From the NCBI GenBank assembly GCA_964454575.1, contig CAYVTG010000049.1, positions 1 to 14,411 on the forward strand: 14,411 nt of DNA. The letters run 5' to 3'. The position numbers were made by a program, and so were the translations under genes. Shown piece after piece: positions 6,640 to 14,411 of this stretch. Position 1 is the first letter of the stretch. The number at the start of each line of letters is the position of its first letter. Origin of the DNA: Haladaptatiplasma sp964454575 (GTDB lineage: Archaea; Thermoplasmatota; Thermoplasmata; Halarchaeoplasmatales; Halarchaeoplasmataceae). The notes beneath the pieces were generated by a model that saw nothing but the letters and a program-made list of their open reading frames with translations, was not told the origin of the DNA and did not search any database.

Positions 6640-6749
6640 CCTTCCGAAGCCTTGGGTATTGTTAGCACAGGATATCTGAGATAAAGAGGAAAAATCATAT
6701 CCAGCATAAGAGGGCTATCTATATTCTCTCTCCGAGAGTGCTGTCTTGA

Positions 6750-6771
6750 GGAAAAAGGAAAAACAAGAAAA
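6750..6771 (-). terminator. T-tract terminator after the propeller gene
   Basis: Beginning about 20 bases beyond the stop codon at 6793, the minus strand carries closely spaced T-runs interrupted by single C or G bases (pattern TTTTCTTGTTTTTCCTTTTT). Oligo-T tracts of this kind commonly end archaeal transcripts. It separates the giant-protein/propeller operon from the next gene's promoter. Confidence 0.5.
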
Positions 6772-6792
6772 CGAATTAGAGGATAAAAGAAC

Positions 6793-8571
6793 TTAGTGAT
6801 CCACCGTCCAATCGACTTTCTCATCAGCTGAGTTGTAGATCCAGTATCCTTTTCCGGCAGTCATAGTACACTTCGATAGGTCGTAGATATATCCTATGTT
6901 GTACTCCATGCTACCATTGATAACACCTATCTTGGATACTTCAGTTGGGAGTGTGTCACTGGCTAACCGGTCGGTTGCAGAAGGATAACCGACCATGTTC
7001 CATCCGGGATACAATGGGATCACCGTAGAAGAAGGAGTTGTACCGCTTATCGTAAGGTTATCATCGATGGTCATGTGTATCCACAAACCCATGGTGTGAT
7101 CCCAAGATTGCAGGCAATTGAAGTGTGTCGCTCTGCCCGGAACGTAACTGCTCCATCGGTCTATCGATGCGTCGTAGTACATCAGCTTGTCATAGCTCCC
7201 TGAGATCCCGTCGGTAGAGTCTTCGAGTATGGACTCCAGATCGTCGTTCAACGGTATAAGATCGAATGAAACGAAGTTCCAACCTTCGGTGTCTCCTCCG
7301 GCGTAAAGGTCCAATGTGTACGTCGGAGTAGTACTCCATCCGATGGCGTAAACATTCCCATCAGATGAACCGATGTATATAGTTCCGTCGGAAGCGATGG
7401 CTGGCGAGGACCAAATATCACCGCCTGTAGCGTAATTCCATTTCTCCGAACCATCCGGATTCAGTGCATATATCTTGTTATCAAACGAACCGAAGTAGAT
7501 CGTCCCGTCTGATCCTATGGCCGGGGAAGAATCCACATTTTCGCCGGTGGTGAAGTTCCATTTCTCTGTGCCATTAGGATTGATAGCATACAGCTTGTTA
7601 TCAGAGGAACCAACATATATTGTACCGTCCGTACCGATCGCTGGGGAAGAATTGATTCCGCCACCTGCGGTAAAATTCCATTTTTCTGTTCCATTGTTTG
7701 AATAAATAGCATATAATTTATCATAATTACTACCCACATAGATTATCCCATCTGAATCGATTGCGGGTGAAGAATCAATTACACCTCCGGAAGTAAAACG
7801 CCATTTTTCCGTTCCATTCTCATTAAGTGCATAAAGATTGTAGTCAGATGATCCGATGTAGATAGTACCGTCATCCCCAATGGCCGGCGATGAATAAATA
7901 TCAAAAGATGACCCAATTTTATATTTCCATTTTAATGTTCCATCTGGATATAATGCTGTAAGAAAGGGTTCGGGAAAAAAGCTTATTATTTTTGAACACC
8001 CAAAGTATATCGTACCGTTATTACCGATAATTGGGGATGAATAAATATAACTATCAGTATCGTAGGTCCAGTTAAGGGTCCCATTTGGATAGAGAGAGTA
8101 CAATTTACCTCCACCACCGACGTAAATTTCTCCATTGTCATTTATCGCAGGAGGTGCTTTGACTTCTCCTTCGGTCTGGTAGCTCCATTTTTCCGTTCCA
8201 TCCGGATTGATAGCGTACACATAATAATCGTCGGACCCGGTGTATATCGTACCATCACCACCTATGGCAAAAGAAGAATTAACACCACCACCTGTTATAA
8301 AGTTCCACTTCTCCGTACCATCCACATGGCTAGTATCGTACGAACTCGATCCCGTGTTTTTCTGGTCGTGCCCGAAACAGGGCCAGGGAGTAGATGCCAA
8401 CCCGGTGGTCATCGAGTTCTTGACTTCCGTAATTATGAGGTCATCGATATCATCATCCGCTGAAATATCCCGGTCATCAGTATAAACGCCGGAAACTACG
8501 CTCACCAACAGGCATAACGAGATAAACGAAACAGATAACTTCAGTAAATTTAGCTTCATGTTATCACTCAT
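6793..8571 (-). CDS. Exported PQQ-like beta-propeller protein with C-terminal GWN module
   Basis: 592 residues. A signal peptide lies at about residues 5-28. Residues about 58-408 hold eight repeats of about 40 residues built on 'SSPAIG.DGTIY.GS' and 'LYAINP.GTEKW', as expected for an eight-bladed PQQ-like/quinoprotein beta-propeller. No enzyme residues are evident, so a binding or scaffolding role outside the cell is more likely than a dehydrogenase. Residues about 428-592 form a separate module with 'GWNFVSFDLIP', 'DRWSSYVPG' and 'GWNMVGYPS', matching a module in the giant protein upstream. There is no membrane anchor. The ATG at 8571 overlaps the upstream stop as ATGA and has AAGGAGA (8581-8587) 10 bases before it, so translation is probably coupled; an in-frame ATG at 8559 is possible. 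DNA of the blades repeats about every 120 bases, and blades 5-8 are most alike. Confidence 0.9.
   Translation of the reverse strand: MSDNMKLNLLKLSVSFISLCLLVSVVSGVYTDDRDISADDDIDDLIITEVKNSMTTGLASTPWPCFGHDQKNTGSSSYDTSHVDGTEKWNFITGGGVNSSFAIGGDGTIYTGSDDYYVYAINPDGTEKWSYQTEGEVKAPPAINDNGEIYVGGGGKLYSLYPNGTLNWTYDTDSYIYSSPIIGNNGTIYFGCSKIISFFPEPFLTALYPDGTLKWKYKIGSSFDIYSSPAIGDDGTIYIGSSDYNLYALNENGTEKWRFTSGGVIDSSPAIDSDGIIYVGSNYDKLYAIYSNNGTEKWNFTAGGGINSSPAIGTDGTIYVGSSDNKLYAINPNGTEKWNFTTGENVDSSPAIGSDGTIYFGSFDNKIYALNPDGSEKWNYATGGDIWSSPAIASDGTIYIGSSDGNVYAIGWSTTPTYTLDLYAGGDTEGWNFVSFDLIPLNDDLESILEDSTDGISGSYDKLMYYDASIDRWSSYVPGRATHFNCLQSWDHTMGLWIHMTIDDNLTISGTTPSSTVIPLYPGWNMVGYPSATDRLASDTLPTEVSKIGVINGSMEYNIGYIYDLSKCTMTAGKGYWIYNSADEKVDWTVDH
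7380..7900 (-). repeat. Tandem ~120-bp repeats encoding propeller blades
   Basis: The block encoding the SSPAI motif recurs at about 7397, 7517, 7637, 7760 and 7880, spacings of 120, 120, 123 and 120 bases, each one blade. Similarity at the DNA level is clear in this interval and decays towards the earlier blades (8000-8300). This points to recent duplication or homogenisation within the gene. Confidence 0.8.
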
Positions 8572-11500
8572 TTATAGGATTCTCCTTGAGGTGAAGGTAT
8601 CTTATCTACAACCAATAGATATTCAATAGTATTTTCAGCTCCTTCGTTATCCGTAACCGTTAATGTAACAACGTATTCTCCAGGTTCAGAATAAACGTGA
8701 TCCGCATACATCCCGGTTGCGTTGTTACCGTCACCAAAATCCCAATGATAGGAAACGATCTCTCCATCCGGATCATAGCTACCAAACGCCGAGAAATGGC
8801 AGGATCGTTCTCTTGAAAGGGCATTTGAAATGACATCTTCTAGATAGAAATCTTTCTCTTGATAGAATCCGTTATCGGTTTCAAATGTATATCTGATCAC
8901 GGATTTACGATCTCCTTCACCAAACTTAACAGTTATGGGATTGTCACCTTTATCTGTTGCGTTGTAGATCAGTTTCATCGTGTAATTGCGTCCTTCGTAT
9001 ATCNNNNNNNNNNTATCCGGAAAGACTCAGTGACTGCATTTGGTTCACCAGGAGTTCTTGTTACGTTCATGCTTCCGATCGGGATGTCGTATTCATAGAT
9101 TATACATGTAACGGAATTGCCTTTCCTTCCTGCGATGCTTAAAGTCACATTTAAATCTCTGCCCACCTCTATTTTAGGTCGAGGTCTGTAATTGACACTG
9201 ATTTTCTTAGTAGATGCACTGAGGTATCCATTTGAGCTGTCTGTATCGTTGTCAACAACAACATAAATTGTGTGATCTCCACTAGGGATGTCTTCCCAAT
9301 CAAATGTCAGGTTCACTCGTGACTTTGGACCGATAGACGTTATTGTTTCATTACCAATATAATATGTGTCAGATGTTGCATAAGCTCTAACATATAAATC
9401 TGAGAGAGTAGTATAACCGGTATTGAAAATCGGTGTTGTAAATGTTATTGAATCGCCTTCATTAAGTGATTCTGCAGCTTGAGACAATTCGATGTTTGAA
9501 GGCATAGCGCTAAAGTCGGGCATATTATCTGACAAAGTCCATGTTGCGTCTTCACTGATGAATATAAAATAGCCGTTATCATTACTCATTATCTCAGAAT
9601 CTTCCATTTCTGTATAGGATGGACCAGATCCACCTTCTATCCTGTATACAATAATTCCATCACCAATTTCTCCTTTCACTTCACCAACTGTTTTTGAAGT
9701 GAAACTGGGATAACCAACCATGTTTCCCTTTGGATGTTCCTCTAAATGATAAAGAGTGATATCTTCAATCCCTTTTATTTTACCCGTTACTATTAAAGTT
9801 GCTGCTCGACGCATTCTACAAGCAATCCCCATTTCTTGGTTAACATTATTAAGATTATTATAATGAGGGAGTCTATGTGGCACATAAGATTTATATCGTG
9901 AATTCGGATTATCTACAGATGCGTCCAAGAAAATAGAATACTCTAGGGCAGAGTTCATTGGATCATCTTCGTCAATGATTGTTTTGAACGCCTCTTCTAT
10001 ATCGTGATGTCTTGGTTCAGCAATTAACGATATTGTATTCCATCCATTGTTCAGATCAATATTGTATTTAGTAGCTATCTCGTGATTATTGATAGCCAAA
10101 TTGCCAGCGTGGTCAACTGAACCAACTGCATAGAAGTAATTGTTTTCATCGTTCGTGTATCCTGTTTCACTATCGGTCCAAGTAGAAATACCTGCGTCGA
10201 CTGTATCTATAAGTGTATACCCAGTGTCAAATGACTGGCTTCGATATATATTGTAATGGTTAACATCGTCATTACCTCCACCATCATCTGGAGATAAGGT
10301 CCATGTTAATATGACGGGATAGTGATCCGGGATCGTTTCATCGATATACATGTGATCGATATAAATTCTGTCAAGCTCACCACCAATTCCTCCATCCGAC
10401 TCAGCATCTTCTATTAGTATTTGTACTTCGCTGTGCCCTTTAACGATATCCGTGTCCATAGTGTATCGTACATAACCATCATCAGATGTTTGAGAAACAG
10501 CGAACATAGGATAGTAATTGTAGTCACCAGGTACAGAATACGATACCCCGAAGAACTCATCGCTGGTGAATGCGTTCATATAAAAATCAAATGATGTACC
10601 ATGTGGGTTTACAGGGATGTTATACTCCATAACTAGTTTATTACCTTTTGGAGTTGAGACCTCCTCGATTACATGATACTCTCCATCATTTGAGTGCGTA
10701 GAAGTTACCGAACCCGATACCTTATTCCCCATCATAATATCATAGCTGTCTGCATTTCTTTCTTTCACATGTTCTGGAGATAAATCACCTAGTTCACTGT
10801 ACAATTCTGTGATTAAATCTGGAGCTTGTGTATCTACTGTGATTCCATCGGATGACCCAATATAAGTCCAATCTAACACATGACCTAATTCGTCTATAGC
10901 ACGTACTCTGTAGTAAAAGGTGTGTCCATCCCATCCACGATTATCTATAAAATAGGAAGTATCAAACCAGTTATCATCTATTGTATTCCATTGTCCCGCT
11001 CCATCTCTTTCTTGAATCTCATAGTGATCAACACCAATACCTTCTCCGTCATCGCCAGTATTCCAAAATACAGTATACTCTCCATCCTGGTCGTAATCTT
11101 TATCAACGCCTCGTTCGTCACCTTCTGTTGGAACACCTGAGATAGTTGGTGCCGTTGTATCTCTTTTGATTGTAGGGATCCAATTGGTAGCTTCTTGATT
11201 TCCAGCTTTGTCTACAGCGTAGTACTCGATATCATACAAACCGTCAGTGGTGATCTGTATTGGACCGGTGTACTCATTAAAAGTACCACCGTTAATCCTA
11301 TAGAATATCTTATCGACTTCGAAGTTATCGTTTGCTGAAAGCTCGACACTTACATCGCTCGTATACCACCCTATGCTACCGGTTCCATAAACCAAATGAG
11401 AAGATGTCGGTGCTGTTCTGTCTAAAATTATATCATCATAAACGATGTCTCCTTCATTACCCGCAGCATCTCTTGCCTGGAAGAACATATATCTATCTCC

Positions 11501-14411
11501 GTCGGGCTCTGTGTTTAGAAGTGTTTCATCTAATGTCGTCTGATAAGGCATCCAGTCGGACCAGCTTGACGATAAAACTAATCCAATAGTTGCTTCTTTG
11601 TTTGGATCATCATACTTTACATTATTAATCATGTATCTCGTGTTATCATCGTCTAAAGTTTCGTCAAAACCTACTTTAAGATCGTTTGTACCATAGTTAC
11701 AGTTATTTGGCTTTATCTTTATCGTGTTCGTTCCAGATATTATATAACTTGAATCAACTTCTATTGTTTGTACTTCAAAATTTTCGGTGAAAACATCGTA
11801 TGGATTAAAGGATCTAACTTTATCACCGTTTATTATCAAATCCATCTCGTTATTACCATTATCTCCATTGATAGCTTTACCTTTGATTATTATATGCACA
11901 ATATCATAATAAAAAGGACCAGGAACATCGTCAATATATTTGATAACATAATCATCCCCACAATTGAGTGTAATCGAACTATCGACATTGCCATCTGCAT
12001 CTCCTCCGGACCATTCTTCATACAAAGGTGTGTCACTGGTATATCCTCTCGAAATCCTCATCTCGGTTACCCCTGAGCCGCTATCATCTGCAGAAAGTGA
12101 GAGTGTTACATCTCTATTATTAGTATATTCATTACCATCATCGATTATTATTGAGGGATCTATTGGTGGGGTAACATCCACTATGAAAGTAACGCTATCC
12201 GAACCTACATTACCTGCATTATCGAAAGCTCTTACATCCACGGTATGTATGCCTTCTGATACGCTAGTGAATGTGTGTTGTGTATTCGAACCTTTGTTTA
12301 TCCAGCTTCCATCATCTATTCTAATTTCGGAGTAATCGATACCTGAACCACCATTAGTAGCTGTCCATTCAATAGTAACATCAGTGGAACCGATTGCTTC
12401 ATCTGGCTGGGGTGAGGTTATGTCCACCGATGGAGCGGATTTATCGATTCTATAAGGTCCTCCATAGTCCCATTTACTATTTCCCGCAATATCTTCAACT
12501 TGAATGTGTAAATACCATTCTCCTTCTGAGGATTGAGTTTTGGTAAAACTGTCTGAACTTCCGGAGATACTGGAATCCCACGAACTCCATCCTGAAGAAG
12601 GTTTTGAAGTAGAGTCAGTCCATTTATACCTATATCTACCCAGATTGGAACCGCCTGCATCGCTTACTGATACATCTACCGATACGTCATTGCTACCCCA
12701 ACTAGTAGAAGAAGGACTGAATGACATAGAGGGGTCTGTTTTATCAATTTGATAAAGTCCTCCGTAACCCCATTTACTATTTCCAGCGATATCTTCAACT
12801 TGAATGTGTAAATACCATTCTCCTTCTGAGGCTTGAGTTTTGGTAAAACTACCTGAACTTCCTGAGATGCTTGTATCCCATGAACTCCATCCCGAAGTGG
12901 GTTGTGAAGTGGAATGAGTCCATTTATACCTGTATCTATTGAGATCGGATCCTCCTGAATCGCTTACAGATACATCAATCGAAACACTACTGTCACTCCA
13001 GCCCGCAGAAGATGGATTGAATGACATAGATGGGTCTGTGGTATCCTTTCTGAACAATATGTATTCCTCCGCTATATTACCCGCGATATCTTGACATTGT
13101 ATGGTAATAAGATTTTCGCCATCTTCAAGGTCCGACCAACTTATCCCCCATAATGAAGTGTATTGATCGGTATCTGTGGTAAATATGTAGTGCCAATCTT
13201 TACCCTCGACTTTATATCTCGCCCAGTCCAGGTTACTGCCCGAACCGCCCCAGTGGAAGTCAGTATCGATTACATTGCCTGGATCTGTCATATAATATCC
13301 GTAAATGCTCTTCCCGTTCAAATCGATTACTGGTACGGTATTATCCTTCCGTATGTAAATATAATCCGTTGCTAAGTTGCCCGCCTCATCATATAGCCTT
13401 ATATCCACTCTTGTTTGTCCATCGGGTAACGATCCCCAATCCACAAACCAGTTTCTTGTATATGTATTGGTCGGATCTTCGAAGATCGTATTCCAGGTAG
13501 TGCCACCATCCAGACTGTACTGGGCTTTGGCTAGAGGGCTTTGCCCATCATCTCTATAAAAATCGACATCTATGACTCGACCAGGATATGAATTGTACCA
13601 TGTCGAACTAGAAGGATAATATCTCTTTCCGTTTCTATCGACCACCGGCCGTACCGTATCTATCTTTATCGGACCGTAATGTGCAGTTGAGCTCCATAAT
13701 CCGCCTTCATTTTCGAATTGATGATGGAAATAATATGTACCATCTGCTTGAGGTTCGAATGTGTGTGATTGAGTCATAAATTCGACTATACTGTTCGGAT
13801 CCTCAGTTGGAATCGTATCCAGATCATTATCAAGAATGTAACATACATCTTGAAATGCTTGTCCTGGGAACCAATCAAAATATGGAGTGTTATCGTTTGC
13901 CCATTCTCCTTCCCACCAAATCCAACCGTCATGGGAGGCGCGAACATATGCTTTATCCGGCTCATCGTTAAATATCTGTACAAGATTATATATATAATCG
14001 GATTCCATATCATCGTTAACTTCGGCGATTATGTAGACCAATTCGCCGTCAGCATTTTCGAACCCACTCTCGATGGTATCCCAGCTGGTGATGAATGCCT
14101 CGCCCTCTTTCCCATCTACCTCTCTTATCATATTCCAGTCGTTTCGGTTTGCATCGCTGGGTTCACTGGTATGGTAGTAGTATCTCACCTCTAGGAAATC
14201 TTCATCGACAGTATCCAGATCGTATGCTCTGGAGCTCAAAGTTACCGTACCGCTCACCTTTGCTCCGTCTAACGGAATGAACGAATCTATATACGGTGCG
14301 TGCTGGTCATTCCACAGGTTACCATCATCGCTGAAATCCCGGATACCGTTGTTGAAGTACAGCGTACGAAGGTGATGCTCTTCGACTTTGTTAGCGAAGT
14401 GTGAGTACATG
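8568..14411 (-). CDS. Giant exported multidomain Ig/FnIII/CARDB/PKD surface protein (N-terminus outside window; interrupted by assembly gap)
   Basis: About 1942 codons are visible; the N-terminus is beyond the right edge, since the first ATG (14410) has no signal peptide and falls in mid-domain. Numbered from there: Ig-like repeats with 'D.T.P' linkers and 'D.AGN' motifs at about 38-720, including two near-identical 100-residue units (456-555, 556-655). An Ig domain at about 720-990 contains a probable nested beta domain (790-943). Further Ig/FnIII-like units follow, with a second nested jelly-roll-like domain at about 1224-1359 and an FnIII end ('VILTWTLSPDDGG'). Then come a GWN module (1452-1625), a CARDB-like domain (1627-1740), an Ig-like domain crossing the N gap, and a C-terminal PKD domain with 'YHWDFGDG' (encoded at about 8605-8815). 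No C-terminal membrane helix is present. The frame breaks only at the Ns; fusing the shared GATA restores it. Likely role: adhesion or a cell-surface scaffold. The stop overlaps the propeller gene start. Confidence 0.88.
8581..8587 (-). promoter_or_regulatory. Shine-Dalgarno site inside the giant gene for the propeller gene
   Basis: AAGGAGA lies within the last codons of the giant gene; its GGAG core is 10 bases before the ATG at 8571. With the ATGA stop/start overlap it supports translational coupling and the longer propeller start. Confidence 0.6.
9004..9013. other. Scaffold gap (10 N)
   Basis: Ten Ns interrupt the giant gene. On the minus strand the left contig ends in CCGGATA and the right contig begins GATATACG. 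Both flanks encode the same Ig-like domain in different frames, so a placeholder length for an unsized gap is the simplest reading. Confidence 0.97.
12421..13045 (-). repeat. Exact-period 300-bp tandem duplication in the giant gene
   Basis: Two consecutive 300-base units (about 12446-12745 and 12746-13045) encode 100-residue Ig-like repeats. The identical string CATTTACTAT starts at 12471 and 12771, and ATGACATAGA starts at 12721 and 13021. The encoded units share 'RYRYKWT.STS.P.SGWSSW' and 'EGEWYLHIQVEDIAGNSKW'. Neighbouring Ig repeats in the gene are far more diverged, so this duplication is recent or homogenised. Confidence 0.9.

Noticed and set aside
6585..6824. 79-codon minus-strand frame between the propeller gene and the small membrane-protein gene
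   Set aside because: It starts inside the end of the propeller gene, shows no domain or signal peptide, and contains the T-tract terminator, TATA box and Shine-Dalgarno site of the next gene.
7380..8290. Regular repeats considered as a CRISPR array
   Set aside because: The period is about 120 bases, the repeats are imperfect along their whole length, and they encode propeller blades in one open frame; there are no short identical repeats separated by unique spacers.
6793..8571. PQQ-dependent dehydrogenase activity for the propeller protein
   Set aside because: Only the blade-type repeats are present. Features of quinoprotein dehydrogenases such as the cofactor-stacking Trp/Cys-Cys ring and the catalytic Asp cannot be identified, and a C-terminal GWN module takes the place of any enzyme domain.
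8568..8978. Separate 136-residue PKD protein starting at 8978
   Set aside because: Its frame stays open upstream of that ATG right to the N gap ('IYEGRNYT' before the Met), has no signal peptide, and joins the giant protein when the shared GATA is merged. It is the C-terminus of that protein.
8975..9003. Apparent C-terminal end of the giant protein at 8975
   Set aside because: The eight codons after the Ns are read in a frame set by the arbitrary gap length; the neighbouring frame continues an Ig-like domain.
13769..14194. 141-codon plus-strand frame, and similar frames at 11332-12752
   Set aside because: They are shadows of the giant Ig-repeat protein on the opposite strand; no independent start signals or domains are seen.

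Overview
The window reads as archaeal, most likely a euryarchaeal lineage related to Thermoplasmata. Three things suggest this. Several genes have an A/T-rich TATA box centred about 26-31 bases upstream of the start codon with no Shine-Dalgarno site, which fits leaderless or nearly leaderless transcripts. The coding regions use many ATA and AGA codons. The protein set is a large STAND ATPase with a light-chain-like insert, a thioredoxin-CcdA fusion, a membrane-anchored subtilase with FnIII domains, and giant Ig/PKD surface proteins. The taxonomic call comes from memory of such architectures and is tentative. The window holds a 10-N scaffold gap at 9004-9013, so it comes from a draft assembly.

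Layout. Positions 1-2180 (minus) carry a STAND-type NTPase with C-terminal TPR repeats that runs off the left edge. Positions 2229-2525 (minus) encode a 98-residue double-CxxC zinc-ribbon-like protein. It is divergent from 2617-3783 (plus), an exported thioredoxin fused to a six-helix CcdA/DsbD membrane domain. That gene converges, with only 5 bases between stop codons, on 3789-5453 (minus), an exported subtilisin-family protease with two FnIII domains and a C-terminal membrane helix. Positions 5454-6092 are an A/T-rich gene-free stretch with a terminator-like hairpin and a compact cluster of inverted repeats. Positions 6093-6584 (minus) encode a small membrane-anchored protein of unknown function. 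Positions 6793-8571 (minus) encode an exported eight-blade PQQ-like beta-propeller. It overlaps by 4 bases the end of a giant multidomain surface protein at 8568-14411 (minus), whose N-terminus lies beyond the right edge.

The giant gene and the propeller gene form a likely translationally coupled operon, and both proteins contain the same 'GWN...SYVP...NMVGYPS' module of about 165 residues. Together with the protease, the redox fusion and the small anchored protein, most of the window codes for the cell envelope: surface adhesion or scaffolding, proteolysis and extracytoplasmic thiol chemistry.

The apparent frameshift in the giant gene is very probably an assembly artefact. The two contig ends share the four bases GATA, and merging them restores one continuous frame of about 1942 codons within the window. 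The other points worth attention are a roadblock/longin-like domain inserted between Walker A and Walker B of the STAND ATPase, two jelly-roll-like domains apparently nested inside Ig/FnIII folds of the giant protein, an exact 300-base tandem duplication, and a pseudoknot-capable inverted-repeat cluster in the intergenic region.
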